Assembly (NCBI GenBank): GCA_903911085.1
Contig: CAIWCC010000215.1
Location: 1-64,000 of the forward strand
Source of the DNA: an uncultured Bacteroidales bacterium
GTDB lineage: Bacteria > Bacteroidota > Bacteroidia > Bacteroidales > Paludibacteraceae
Reading direction: 5' to 3'
DNA: 64,000 bases
Positions 10,302 through 19,902 of this stretch are shown one piece after another. Numbering within the stretch: the first letter of the stretch is position 1; each line of letters begins with the position of its first letter. Made by a program: the position numbers and the translations under genes. Below the pieces are notes generated by a model. The model saw nothing but the letters and a program-made list of their open reading frames with translations. It was not told where the DNA came from and made no database searches.

Positions 10302-13271
10302 TTATGTCAAAGGCTTCATAACCACACCTTTATTTTTTCGTCCATCAACTTTGATAATAATTGGATTTTCGAAACGAACGTGTCTGAGATATTCTGATTC
10401 ATAAATTGCAGTTTGACTATCTAAAAATATGGTGTCAAAACTTCCATCGTTAATAAATGGGTTGATGGTGAGATACGAGACGCCAAATGATGTTAAGTTT
10501 TGAAAAAAATGAGTACCTTGACTAGGATCAATACGGTAATTGGACAACCCAGACTCGACAATGACTTGAGCATTACTGATTTGTGGCCATTTTACTGGAA
10601 TGCCTAACCACGGATCGGCCGATCCCCAGCGTCCAGGTCCTACAAGTACAAATCGTCGATCTTCAGTTGTTAGTTGCCTATTGATTTTTTCGATATCATA
10701 TACAATTAATTGATTTTTTGATGCGTTAAAAGCTTCTGTTTTTACGTAAACAATATCAAATACCTCATTGTTGATGCCATGCCCCAATGCACTGTTACAA
10801 GTAATGATTGCATTCTGTTCGGGAATTGACCCGATATCTTCACTTATCATTTCTTTGCTATCTACTATAGGTCGGATTTGAAGAAGATAGAAAATGTGTT
10901 GTTTTTTAGAAGTATAGTCTAAATTGACTGCAAATTCTATCTCAATAGGTCGCCCCATCTCTGTTTGTGATACATGCAATATCTCTTTTAAAATATCGGC
11001 TAATGGAAAAACATTGTGTTGCAATATATTAGCAAAAGTAATAACTTTGCGACCTTCATCGTATAGACCATCATAAATTACTTGATCATGATGATTGTAG
11101 GTGGACGCTATAAATTTTAATGTGCCATCTTTTTCTGCATCGGAGACTCTAATTTTCATCAAATTAAATCCATCATCTACTTGAGGTATGAACTGCATTT
11201 GGCTTAAATCCAGTGCATTAAAGTAAGTTTGTGTTTCGCGTAGCGCAAAATCCAATGTGCTTGTTTGAAGAATATTATGTGGATAGGCTGGCGAAAACCG
11301 CAGAGTCATTCCACCGTCAACAATATATTTGCCAAGTCCCATGGCAATGTTGGCAATTCCATCTTCGGGCTTTTCAGAACCGATAGGATAATAATTGAGT
11401 GACCGAGTAACTCCCGAAAATGAAGGATAAAACCGATTTCCATGAGCACTTCCACAGATTTCTTGTAACACAATTGCCATTTTTTCTTCGTCTATAACAT
11501 TCTTTGTTGCAGTCATATACGCCTTGCTGTCGCGATAAAATACCGACGCATAAACAGCTTTTATTGCTTCGGTAATCATCTCTAACATTTGCGTTTTACT
11601 TTCGGCATTATACGGTACCATATATGTGGAATATATTCCTGCAAATGGCTGATAGTGTGAGTCTTCTAGTAAACTTGACGAACGAACAGCAATTGGCGAA
11701 TTGATGGCACCCAAAAAAGCATGTAAATCAGCAATTAAACGTTTTGGAATGCGCGCTTTTAAAAAATAACTCAATATTTCTTCATCGTCTATGTCGGATA
11801 ATGCCACTGGATATAAATGGTTTAACTCCATAAATTCCGAAAAATTATCAGTACAAAGCACTACCGTTTTTGGAATAGTGATTTGTGAATTTTCAAATTT
11901 TTCAAAACTTTCATTTCGCTTTATCATTGCATCGATAAATGCTAAACCTCGCCCTTTTCCACCTAATGAACCATCGCCAATTCGTGCAAAATTAGAATAC
12001 TGATCGAATCTATCACGTTGAAAAACGGCTACTATGCCGCGGTTTTTTACTTTACGGTAATGTACTATCGCTTCAAAAATGATTTGTCTAACTGTTTGTA
12101 AATCATTTGGTAGATTGTCTAAAACTTTGATTTCTTTCAGAAATTCAGCTAGTGGAAACATTGCGCGTGAATATAACCAGCGCGAAATATTGTTGCGCGA
12201 AACATTATATAATAATGATTCGTCGCTAATTTTGAATAGTATTTCTTGTAGACCACGTAGATTTTGAATTCTAGCTTCTTCAGTTCCAGTAATAGGATTC
12301 AGAAATACAAAATCGCCAAAACCAAAATTTTCGGTAATTTTTTCGCGTAATTCAATGAACAAGGTTTTTGAATGTTTATTTAAGAATGCTGCGTTTACGC
12401 TATCGGCTTTTGTTCGATTATCCTCTTCGGCCGATTCAATGATTATTGGAATATGTTTGTCGAATTTACGAATAGCATTACACAAATTTATACCTGCCAT
12501 TTTATTCTTTTCTCCATTTTGAGGATAGCTAGCGTCGGTTATTACACCTAGCATATTGTGCTTGTATTTTTCGTATATTTCAATGCCTTCTTCGTAGGTT
12601 CGTGCAAATAATATTTTGGGACGACCACGCATTCGAAGCATTTGTTCATGCTCATTAAGCGCCTCAGTCATAAACGAACGCGATTGTTTAAAAACAAATT
12701 TATATAAGTGCGGTATTATTGAAGAGTAAAAATGAATGGAGTCTTCTATGAACAGAATCACCTGAACACCAACTGATTCAACATCCTCTTCCACATTCAT
12801 TTTGTCCTCAACTAGCTTAATAATTGCCAAAAGTAAATCGGAATTTCCTAGCCAGCTAAAAACATAATCAATTGCGCTTAAGTCCTCATTGGCAATACGT
12901 TTGGAGACAGATTTTGAAAAGGGTGTAAGTACCACAATTGGAATGTCAGGGAATTGTTTTTTGACCAATTTTGCCCATTCAAAAGGATTGATACTATCGC
13001 CACTCGGCATCGAAATAATCAACTCAAAAGAACGACTTTGGAGCAGTGTATTGGCTTCTTCTTCGGTTGACACTAGCGTGAAACGAGGTGGATAACGTAA
13101 ATTTAACGAAGTGTATTCGTTGAACATTTGTTCATCAATACGCCCATCTTCTTCTAACACAAAAGCATCGTATTTACTGGCAAACAACAACACATTATAA
13201 ATTCTATGTTTCATCAAATTTGCAAAAGATGTATCTTTGAAATATAATTTCTTTATGCTTCGAGTTTCCAT
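10302..13271 (-). CDS. Receiver-like domains fused to a PEP-synthase-type ATP-binding domain
   Basis: A 989-residue protein. Residues 28-155 look like a degenerate receiver domain. Residues 171-300 look like an intact one: acidic pair E176/D177, candidate phospho-acceptor D246 (VITDAS), S280 and K299 at the canonical strand ends. From about residue 425 it becomes a PPDK/PEP-synthase nucleotide-binding domain, with the glycine-rich IGDGSLGGKGRGLAF (431-445) and AVRSSSLLEDSHYQPFAGIY near 555. The phosphohistidine swivel domain and the PEP-binding barrel that a true PEP synthase needs are missing; the C-terminus instead has VGPGRWGSADPWLGIP. It is often annotated as PEP synthase, but a regulatory or signalling kinase-like role seems more likely. 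Function unknown. Confidence 0.8.
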   Translation of the reverse strand: METRSIKKLYFKDTSFANLMKHRIYNVLLFASKYDAFVLEEDGRIDEQMFNEYTSLNLRYPPRFTLVSTEEEANTLLQSRSFELIISMPSGDSINPFEWAKLVKKQFPDIPIVVLTPFSKSVSKRIANEDLSAIDYVFSWLGNSDLLLAIIKLVEDKMNVEEDVESVGVQVILFIEDSIHFYSSIIPHLYKFVFKQSRSFMTEALNEHEQMLRMRGRPKILFARTYEEGIEIYEKYKHNMLGVITDASYPQNGEKNKMAGINLCNAIRKFDKHIPIIIESAEEDNRTKADSVNAAFLNKHSKTLFIELREKITENFGFGDFVFLNPITGTEEARIQNLRGLQEILFKISDESLLYNVSRNNISRWLYSRAMFPLAEFLKEIKVLDNLPNDLQTVRQIIFEAIVHYRKVKNRGIVAVFQRDRFDQYSNFARIGDGSLGGKGRGLAFIDAMIKRNESFEKFENSQITIPKTVVLCTDNFSEFMELNHLYPVALSDIDDEEILSYFLKARIPKRLIADLHAFLGAINSPIAVRSSSLLEDSHYQPFAGIYSTYMVPYNAESKTQMLEMITEAIKAVYASVFYRDSKAYMTATKNVIDEEKMAIVLQEICGSAHGNRFYPSFSGVTRSLNYYPIGSEKPEDGIANIAMGLGKYIVDGGMTLRFSPAYPHNILQTSTLDFALRETQTYFNALDLSQMQFIPQVDDGFNLMKIRVSDAEKDGTLKFIASTYNHHDQVIYDGLYDEGRKVITFANILQHNVFPLADILKEILHVSQTEMGRPIEIEFAVNLDYTSKKQHIFYLLQIRPIVDSKEMISEDIGSIPEQNAIITCNSALGHGINNEVFDIVYVKTEAFNASKNQLIVYDIEKINRQLTTEDRRFVLVGPGRWGSADPWLGIPVKWPQISNAQVIVESGLSNYRIDPSQGTHFFQNLTSFGVSYLTINPFINDGSFDTIFLDSQTAIYESEYLRHVRFENPIIIKVDGRKNKGVVMKPLT

Positions 13272-13335
13272 AAAATGATAATTTTCAATATTTACTATCC
13301 TACTGTTTCAAAAAATGAATTTTTTTTCTTGTGTG

Positions 13336-13343
13336 CAAATTTA
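13336..13343 (-). promoter_or_regulatory. Possible -7 box for the receiver/PPDK-like gene
   Basis: TAAATTTG on the minus strand, 65 bp before the start codon, within the divergent 275-bp spacer to prmC. No -33 element recognised. Confidence 0.35.
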
Positions 13344-13534
13344 AACCTTTTTATTGGATATGCACCGTAAATTTTAATTATTAATGCTTCATGATTGTAA
13401 AACTAGAAAACACACTTAAAATTTTTGTTTTTAATTGTAAATAACGTGCCAAAATCCAATCAAATTTATGTGCTTCAATCAAAATTCCAACAGAATCAAA
13501 TTAATATTCTCGAACTATTTTCAATTAGAATTAT

Positions 13535-13542
13535 TATCTTTG
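13535..13542 (+). promoter_or_regulatory. prmC: -7 box immediately ahead of prmC
   Basis: TATCTTTG is the preferred form of the Bacteroidota -7 box and ends only 4 bp before the prmC ATG. A start site at the usual distance would fall on or beside the ATG, giving a leaderless or nearly leaderless mRNA. Confidence 0.5.
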
Positions 13543-13546
13543 CACA

Positions 13547-14395
13547 ATGCAAAATACAATAAAATATATTCAATCCGAGCTGTTGGGATATTATCCTGAA
13601 AATGAAATCAAAAGTTTTGGTTATTTATTAGTTGAAAAAGTCACAGGTTTTTCTCGTACCCAATTAATTATAAATAGCAATTATGTTTTCACTGAAACAC
13701 AATTTAAAGCTGTTGAGGCATATATTGGCGGCTTGAAAAACTTTGTGCCAATACAATATCTTTTAGGAGAAACAGAATTTTATGGACTTCAATTTTGTGT
13801 TAATAAAGCGGTGTTAATTCCACGTCCTGAAACTGAGGAATTAGTAGATTGGATAGTTAATGATAACAATATAAAAACAGAATTACGAATTCTGGACATT
13901 GGCACAGGGAGTGGATGTATTGCCATTGCATTGAAAAGTGTTTTTGCCAATGCTAATGTTGATGCATTTGACATCTCGGTTGAAGCTTTACAAACGGCAA
14001 ATATCAACGCAAAAAATAATGGTTTGGATGTGAATTTTGTTGAATTAAATATTCTTGACTCAAATGAAAATCTTGAAAAATGGGATATAATTGTAAGCAA
14101 TCCACCTTACATTCCCGAACTCGAAAAAGCAGACATTTTGCCTAATGTGCTAAATTACGAACCGCATATTGCTCTATTTGTGCCTGATAATGATCCGCTC
14201 ATTTTTTATAGACACATTGCTGATTTTGCAAAAAAACACTTGTTCCCCAATGGCAAATTATATTTCGAAATTCATCGAGATGCTGGGGAGACTACCAGTA
14301 ACTTGCTTTTAGACTTAGGATTCACTGATGTTGAACTTCGTAAAGACATTTCAGGAAACAACCGAATGGTGAAAGCTCGCTATGTAAATGTCTAA
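13547..14395 (+). CDS. prmC: Release factor glutamine methyltransferase PrmC
   Basis: PrmC methylates the glutamine of the GGQ motif in release factors RF1 and RF2 using S-adenosylmethionine. The 282-residue protein has the helical N-terminal domain, the SAM-binding loop LDIGTGSG (116-123) and the catalytic NPPY (185-188), followed by IPELEK. RPETEELVDW (93-102) is a further hallmark of this family. It is divergent from the receiver/PPDK-like gene and is followed 78 bp later by a DMT transporter with no promoter of its own visible, so the two may be co-transcribed. Confidence 0.95.
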   Translation: MQNTIKYIQSELLGYYPENEIKSFGYLLVEKVTGFSRTQLIINSNYVFTETQFKAVEAYIGGLKNFVPIQYLLGETEFYGLQFCVNKAVLIPRPETEELVDWIVNDNNIKTELRILDIGTGSGCIAIALKSVFANANVDAFDISVEALQTANINAKNNGLDVNFVELNILDSNENLEKWDIIVSNPPYIPELEKADILPNVLNYEPHIALFVPDNDPLIFYRHIADFAKKHLFPNGKLYFEIHRDAGETTSNLLLDLGFTDVELRKDISGNNRMVKARYVNV

Positions 14396-14473
14396 ACATC
14401 ATCATATATAATACATTCTCCAAACATCACTCTGACAATTTACATCGATAGAATTGTTAATAGATTTTAAACC

Positions 14474-15349
14474 ATGGCAAAACTGCAAAAATACCAAACT
14501 TGGATTCATTATTTACTACTTTTATTTGGTGTTTTATGTATCTCGTGGTCGGCTATTCTTGTAAAATTGGCTGATATTAGCGGTTTTGGTTCTGCATTTT
14601 ATCGTATGTTTTTTGGCGCATTGGGTATAATACCAATATGGCTTTGGTTTAAAAAACCAATTACAGATTTGAAAGGTGTGAGAGTTGCTATAATTTGCGG
14701 AGTAATATTTGCCTGTGATATTGCACTTTGGAACACTTCCATATTGCTTTCAAAAGCCAGTATTTCAACACTCTTGGCTAATTTGGCGCCAGTTTGGGTT
14801 GGTATTGGAGCATTGTTATTTATGAAAGAAAAACCAACTAAAATTTTCTGGATTGGTACAACAATTTCTTTAATCGGGGTGTCGATAATTATTGGATTTA
14901 ATCAGATATTGGAATCACATTTGAATTTCGGAAATAGTCTTGCCATTTTAGCCAGTATGTTTTATGGGGCATATCTACTCACTGTTCGAAAAGGAAGAAT
15001 TAGCCTTGATACTTTCTCTTTTACTGCCATCTCAATGATTTCTAGTTCTATAGTTCTTGGACTTATATGTTTGCTCACATCTACCCAAATGACAGGTTTT
15101 AGTAATGTTACTTGGTTGACATTGATTACTTTAGGTTTAGTGCCGCAGTTGCTGGGTTGGCTTGCTATCAATCAAGCTTTGGGACATATTCGCCCAACTG
15201 TTGCATCGGTTAGTTTGTTGAGTCAAACAGTTTTTACGGCCATTTTTTCTATCTTTATTCTTCATGAAATGCTTACTTTACAAGAAATTTGCGGTGCACT
15301 TGTAGTGTTAGTTGGAGTATATTTGGTAAATAAAAAAGCGGTACAATAA
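14474..15349 (+). CDS. DMT-superfamily (EamA) transporter
   Basis: A 291-residue membrane protein with about ten hydrophobic segments arranged as two EamA repeats (roughly residues 13-140 and 150-288). Landmarks include ISWSAILVKLADISGFGSAFYR (in two parts, residues 23-44) and the second-half SLLSQTVFTAIFSIFILHE near 252. The superfamily exports amino acids, nucleosides and other metabolites; this member's substrate cannot be deduced. It lies 78 bp after prmC on the same strand. Confidence 0.88.
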   Translation: MAKLQKYQTWIHYLLLLFGVLCISWSAILVKLADISGFGSAFYRMFFGALGIIPIWLWFKKPITDLKGVRVAIICGVIFACDIALWNTSILLSKASISTLLANLAPVWVGIGALLFMKEKPTKIFWIGTTISLIGVSIIIGFNQILESHLNFGNSLAILASMFYGAYLLTVRKGRISLDTFSFTAISMISSSIVLGLICLLTSTQMTGFSNVTWLTLITLGLVPQLLGWLAINQALGHIRPTVASVSLLSQTVFTAIFSIFILHEMLTLQEICGALVVLVGVYLVNKKAVQ

Positions 15350-15509
15350 TTTCTAATTCAATTATATCCATATAAATTTTAGCTTTCTCCAAATTGATAC
15401 TCCAAGTTGTTTTGTAAATTGAATTGATAATTATTTAGTAAATCAAAGAGATACATTCTCTTAGTACAAAATAAAAGTCAGATTTAAGTGCCAACTCAGA
15501 ATAAAAGTG

Positions 15510-15517
15510 TATTTTTG
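15510..15517 (+). promoter_or_regulatory. Possible -7 box for the leucine-rich-repeat protein
   Basis: TATTTTTG fits TAnnTTTG, 23 bp before the ATG at 15541. Confidence 0.4.
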
Positions 15518-15540
15518 GCAAACAATTAAAACTAAATGTC

Positions 15541-17637
15541 ATGAAAAAGCTACTTTTACTTTGTCTAAGCTTGAGCTTATTTCTTGTAGCACAAGCTATT
15601 TCTATTAATTTGACTAATGCTGGTACGCTCACCACAGTACTATCTGCTACCGAAAAAAGTACTACCACTTACCTTACTGTTACTGGAAATATTGACGCTA
15701 GCGACGTGAGATGTATGCGCGAGGAAATGACTAAACTGGCTATTTTGGATATTAGAGCTGTTAATATTGTGCCTTACAACGGTAGTGCAGGTACTTCTAC
15801 TGCAAAATCGTATCCAGCCAATGAAATGCCAGCGAGTTCTTTTTTTAATGTAAATTTAGGTGGAAAACACACGTTAAAAAGTGTAATTCTTCCGACTTCA
15901 ATTACTTCTATTGCCGAAAATGCTTTTTGTAATTGCGATTCATTGACTGAAATCACTATTCCGACTTCTGTTACATCAATTGGTGTCAACTCATTCATTT
16001 TTTGCAATAGCTTTCAAGGTTTTTTAGTCCAATCTGGCAATCAGAATTTTTCGTCGGTCGATGGAGTGTTGTTCAATAAAGACCAAACATCAATAATCCA
16101 ATATCCAAACGGAAAGTCAGGCAGTTATACAATTCCTGCTACTGTAAAATCTATTGAAACTTCTGCTTTTACAGCATCCAATTGGTTGACAGATTTTTTT
16201 GTTGATGCTACAAATACAAATTTTTCGGCTGTTGATGGCATTTTATTCAACAAAGATAAAACCATTTTAATTCAATATCCTTCTGGTAGAAGTGGTGCAT
16301 ATACAGTTCCCGATTTTGTAAATTCAATTTCTTATGGTGCTTTTTCTAGATGTAGTAAACTATCCAGCGTAATTATTGGCGATAATGTTACTACTATTTC
16401 AATTTCTGCATTTAGTGTTTGCGAAAAACTTGATAGTGTAACTCTAGGCAAATCTGTTGCTTCCATAGGCGATAATGCATTTGCTTTCTGTGGTAAACTT
16501 ACAAAATTTGTTGTGAATGCTGCAAACCCAAATTTCTCAACAATTGATGGTGTTTTATTCAATAAAAATCAAACAAGTTTAGTTTTATTTCCTGTCGGAA
16601 AAACTGGAACCTATACAATTCCCAACTCGGTTACAACTATTGGTACATGGGCATTTTATTCTAGCAAATTATCAGGCGTAACCATTCCTACTTCAGTAGC
16701 ATCAATTGGAAATTCTTCATTTTTCTCAAGTAGATTATCTGCCGTAACCATTCCAAATTCAGTTAAAACTATTGGAAATGATGCGTTTGGGTCATGTAGC
16801 GCACTCACTAGCATTGTCATTCCGAACTCTGTGACATCTGTTGGAAATTCTGCATTTGCCTATTGTACAGGACTTACCAGCGTTACTCTTTCGAATTCTA
16901 TTACCGAAATTGCTAATTCTACTTTTGACAATTGTGCTAAATTGACAAGCATTATTATACCAAGTTCGGTGAAAACAATTGGAACAAATGCTTTCCAGTA
17001 TTGTGGCTTAAATGAAATAATTGACATCCCCAATTCGGTTACTGCAATAGGTGACTGGGCTTTTGTGGGTTGTTATAGTTTGAAAGGTATAACCATCGGT
17101 AATTCAGTTACTTCAATCGGATTTGGGACTTTTTGGGGGTGTATAAAAGTATCAAGTATAAACATCCCAAAGTCGGTAAGTTCTATCGGAAGTTATGCGT
17201 TTTTTGGTTGTGGAGCATTATCATCTATATCGGCATTTTCAACTATTCCAATAAACTTAAGTTCTTCAGTAGATGTATTTAATGGAGTAAACAAAACTAT
17301 TTGCATTTTAAATGTGCCAATAGGAAGTAAAACTTCTTACCAATCGGCAGCTCAATGGAAAGATTTTGCAAACATTAATGAAACAATAAGTGGCTTGCAA
17401 ACGCAAAGCGTTGAATCTGTAAAACTTTATCCCAATCCAGTAATTGATGGTTTTCGTGTAGTTGGTTTGAATGGTGATATTGAAGTTAAAGTAATCGATT
17501 ATAGTGGAAAAACTTTAATTGATAAGCATGTTTTTTCTACTGAATTTATTTCTCTAAAGACTTTACCAAGTGGAATTTATGTTATAAAACTTATTTCAAA
17601 TAATAATACTATTGAACGGAAAGTATTGAAACTGTAA
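15541..17637 (+). CDS. BspA-like leucine-rich-repeat protein with type IX secretion tail
   Basis: A 698-residue exported protein. Residues 1-19 form a signal peptide. Most of the chain is LRR_5/BspA-type repeats of about 23 residues with the rhythm SVTSIGNSAFAYCTGLTSV. They are punctuated three times by a longer block resembling NFSSVDGVLFNKDQTSI followed by a QYPxGKSG-like turn. The last 75 residues, from SVKLYPNPVIDGF to ERKVLKL, are a typical type A C-terminal sorting domain for the type IX secretion system. The protein is therefore probably delivered to the cell surface or outside. BspA-type repeats often mediate adhesion, but no ligand can be inferred. It has its own promoter-like box and terminator. 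Confidence 0.9.
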   Translation: MKKLLLLCLSLSLFLVAQAISINLTNAGTLTTVLSATEKSTTTYLTVTGNIDASDVRCMREEMTKLAILDIRAVNIVPYNGSAGTSTAKSYPANEMPASSFFNVNLGGKHTLKSVILPTSITSIAENAFCNCDSLTEITIPTSVTSIGVNSFIFCNSFQGFLVQSGNQNFSSVDGVLFNKDQTSIIQYPNGKSGSYTIPATVKSIETSAFTASNWLTDFFVDATNTNFSAVDGILFNKDKTILIQYPSGRSGAYTVPDFVNSISYGAFSRCSKLSSVIIGDNVTTISISAFSVCEKLDSVTLGKSVASIGDNAFAFCGKLTKFVVNAANPNFSTIDGVLFNKNQTSLVLFPVGKTGTYTIPNSVTTIGTWAFYSSKLSGVTIPTSVASIGNSSFFSSRLSAVTIPNSVKTIGNDAFGSCSALTSIVIPNSVTSVGNSAFAYCTGLTSVTLSNSITEIANSTFDNCAKLTSIIIPSSVKTIGTNAFQYCGLNEIIDIPNSVTAIGDWAFVGCYSLKGITIGNSVTSIGFGTFWGCIKVSSINIPKSVSSIGSYAFFGCGALSSISAFSTIPINLSSSVDVFNGVNKTICILNVPIGSKTSYQSAAQWKDFANINETISGLQTQSVESVKLYPNPVIDGFRVVGLNGDIEVKVIDYSGKTLIDKHVFSTEFISLKTLPSGIYVIKLISNNNTIERKVLKL

Positions 17638-17672
17638 TAATGATTTTTACATGTTATAAGAATAAACATAAT

Positions 17673-17703
17673 GCCCAATAAGATTATTTCTTGTTGGGCT
17701 TTA
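17673..17703 (+). terminator. Terminator of the leucine-rich-repeat protein gene
   Basis: GCCCAATAAGA (17673-17683) pairs with TCTTGTTGGGC (17689-17699), one G-T pair, loop TTATT, followed by a short T-rich tract. It begins 36 bp after the stop codon. Confidence 0.75.
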
Positions 17704-17750
17704 TGATTAAATAATTGATTTTTATATTAGTTGTGAGGGTTGAAGTGTGT

Positions 17751-18266
17751 TTACATAATCACACATTCCGACAATTTTACATGTTTGTTTACTTCGCCAA
17801 GCATTTCAAACGATTCTTCATCATAATCGAAGCCAGTACATCTACCTTTGATTGTAACAATGTCACCAACTTTATATTTATCAATTATAGCTTTGTTTTT
17901 AGCCACTGACACACTGTCAAGTTGGCAATTAATACCTACAGCTTCGCCGAGCAAATCGATAGTTACATTACCCGAATCTTCTACTTTTTTTGAAGCAATT
18001 TTTCCTGTTGTCTCAATTATTTTTGGTCCGTCCTCTCCAATAAAATTTGGAATAGCACTAGTTTTTCCAGCTTTTACCCAATCGAGTTCCACTTGCTTAA
18101 GTAGTTCTTCTGCCGACATGGTTATCTCTGGTTCTAAATCAGCTGGAGTAGTTCTGTTATTTTGGCAATAAACAAATGCGTAATATGCATATCCTCCTCC
18201 ACCAAGTGCACCAGCCAAACCCAGAGCTAGAAATACATATAGTAATGATTTTTTTACTTTAGTCAT
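17751..18266 (-). CDS. Membrane-anchored OB-fold (tRNA_anti-like) protein
   Basis: A 171-residue protein with one N-terminal membrane segment (about residues 7-29, ALGLAGALGGGGYAYYAFV). The soluble domain from residue 75 onward (ETTGKIASKKVEDSGNVTIDL ... GDIVTIKGRCTGFDYD) resembles the tRNA_anti-like OB-fold family of Bacteroidota. In this family the OB fold is not evidence of RNA binding. It is the last gene of the leftward haem/redox operon and follows YceI by 38 bp. Its role is unknown. Confidence 0.7.
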   Translation of the reverse strand: MTKVKKSLLYVFLALGLAGALGGGGYAYYAFVYCQNNRTTPADLEPEITMSAEELLKQVELDWVKAGKTSAIPNFIGEDGPKIIETTGKIASKKVEDSGNVTIDLLGEAVGINCQLDSVSVAKNKAIIDKYKVGDIVTIKGRCTGFDYDEESFEMLGEVNKHVKLSECVIM

Positions 18267-18304
18267 AATAATTATTTTTTACATTATCAATTATCAATTA
18301 TCAA

Positions 18305-18865
18305 TTATTTCGTATAAGGCAAATAAGTGAATTCTACATTTACTTCTACGTCTTTTTGAATTTTGTCTTTTACTATTTCAGGAATAATAATGGCGAATTG
18401 CTCTGCGGTAACTGTAAAATATGCAGTTGCTTTAATTTTTCCATCTTTCACAACAGCAGTTCCTTCTTTTTTGATATTCACAAATTTTCCATGCATTTCC
18501 ATAACTCCCTCAACAATGCGTTTGTAAGTGCCATTTTTTGTAAAGTCAATTGACGCAATATCTGCTACTTTTGCTTTAAACTTTACCTTAGGAAATTTTG
18601 CCGATTCAACATAATTTTCATTGAAATGTTCTTCTACCAATTGGTTGTCAAACTTAAAATCAATTAGAAAAGCACTTACTATCATATCGCCCGTTTTTAC
18701 ATCCAAAATGCTTGTAACCTGACGGTTGTGTGCTTCAATTTCTTTAACTGGTGTTTTTGAATGAATCCAAACATGACCAGTTTTCGTAATATATTTATCT
18801 TGAGCCTTTATGTTTGAAAATAAAGTTACAGATAAAATCGCAGTTAATAATACATACTTTTTCAT
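18305..18865 (-). CDS. YceI-family periplasmic protein
   Basis: A 186-residue secreted protein with a signal peptide (residues 1-21, cleaved near IKA/QD). The body matches the YceI lipocalin-like fold: TGHVWIHSKTPVKEIEAHNRQVTSILD near the N-terminus, then NYVESAKFPKVKFKAKV, and a C-terminal VNVEFTYLPYTK. YceI proteins bind isoprenoid-type lipids in the periplasm. The gene lies between DUF5777 and the OB-fold gene in the redox operon. Whether it handles a quinone-like molecule here is speculation from context. Confidence 0.85.
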   Translation of the reverse strand: MKKYVLLTAILSVTLFSNIKAQDKYITKTGHVWIHSKTPVKEIEAHNRQVTSILDVKTGDMIVSAFLIDFKFDNQLVEEHFNENYVESAKFPKVKFKAKVADIASIDFTKNGTYKRIVEGVMEMHGKFVNIKKEGTAVVKDGKIKATAYFTVTAEQFAIIIPEIVKDKIQKDVEVNVEFTYLPYTK

Positions 18866-18957
18866 ACACTTCTTGTTTTTTTAATTGTTTATTCCTGTTA
18901 TTAAATACTTAACTTAGAATTTGTCATTCTTAATTCTTAATTTTTAATTATTAATTA

Positions 18958-19878
18958 TCAAAGTCCTGCTTCTTTTTCAATTTCTCCTCCCTTATCTTTA
19001 CGTTTGATAAGTGGAAAAACGCGTGAGATTTTGAAACCTAAATGAACATCGCCTTTCAACCACTGACCTGTGGTATTGGTGATAAAACCTCGTTCGGTAT
19101 TCCATGTTGCGTTGGTAAAAAACAATTGGAATACGTGCCCACCTGTTTCTATATCAAAACCGATTGCTAATGGGTTGTAAGTAGTTGCCGAGTGAGAAGT
19201 AAGTGAGTGATAATATTCAACATTAAGACTCACACGACTGGCAAATTTATAACGTCCACCAATCCCAACTGCAAATACATTATTTTGATCTAAAGGATCA
19301 ACTACCAAATTGCGATGAACAAAAGTGGGCATTAATTGTAAAGACAATTTCTCAGTAAATTTTCGTGCTATCAATACTTGACTTGTATATGAAAATTTAT
19401 TACTAAACATACTATCTAAAACGGTAACAGGATGCGTGCCTTTCATATCAGCACCTAAGAATACCGAAACTGAAACAGGCATGTTTACTTTTCCTTTGGA
19501 CTGTCGGAGTGCAGAAAATTTTACAAATCCATCTACGGTTTTCTCAAGTGGTGAACGACCAATACCTACCATTACCCAGTCTGTAATACCATAATCCAAT
19601 GTTAAATGAACAATGCTGGCATCCAAACCAAAAGCATCGTATGAACCCGAACTGAATTTGCCAAAACGATGGTCTACCCTAAAATCAAGCTGTCCAGTTT
19701 GCATTCTTTCTATTGATTGTCCATTCATCAACCGGGTTGCTTTAAAAGTGCCAGTTGCAATTTCTGTTCTCTGCTCTGTCTCACTTTCTAGCAAAGCGTC
19801 TAAATCTACAGCTTGAGATATTACATACGCTGAGTTTAGAAAAAAGATAAGAGATATTAAAATAATTCTTGTATTCAT
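18958..19878 (-). CDS. DUF5777-family outer-membrane beta-barrel-like protein
   Basis: A 306-residue exported protein: signal peptide residues 1-21 (SAYVISQ), then alternating hydrophobic/polar strands as in outer-membrane barrels. Family-typical segments are FRVDHRFGKFSSG (near 77), YGITDWVMVGIGRSP (near 115) and HVFQLFFTNATWNTERGFI (near 251). DUF5777 proteins are found almost only in Bacteroidota, commonly beside YceI and cytochrome genes; their function is not established. The IS1595 element ends only 24 bp upstream of the start codon, separating this gene from the cytochrome genes that probably drove its expression. Confidence 0.8.
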   Translation of the reverse strand: MNTRIILISLIFFLNSAYVISQAVDLDALLESETEQRTEIATGTFKATRLMNGQSIERMQTGQLDFRVDHRFGKFSSGSYDAFGLDASIVHLTLDYGITDWVMVGIGRSPLEKTVDGFVKFSALRQSKGKVNMPVSVSVFLGADMKGTHPVTVLDSMFSNKFSYTSQVLIARKFTEKLSLQLMPTFVHRNLVVDPLDQNNVFAVGIGGRYKFASRVSLNVEYYHSLTSHSATTYNPLAIGFDIETGGHVFQLFFTNATWNTERGFITNTTGQWLKGDVHLGFKISRVFPLIKRKDKGGEIEKEAGL

Positions 19879-19892
19879 AATGAATCATGTTT

Positions 19893-19902
19893 AAAATTTA
19901 TT
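19893..19902. repeat. Direct repeat flanking the IS (left copy)
   Basis: AAAATTTATT, identical to 20911-20920 and exactly abutting the inverted repeat of the element. This is the expected footprint of insertion; IS1595-family duplications are usually about 8 bp, so two of the ten bases may be fortuitous. Confidence 0.75.
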
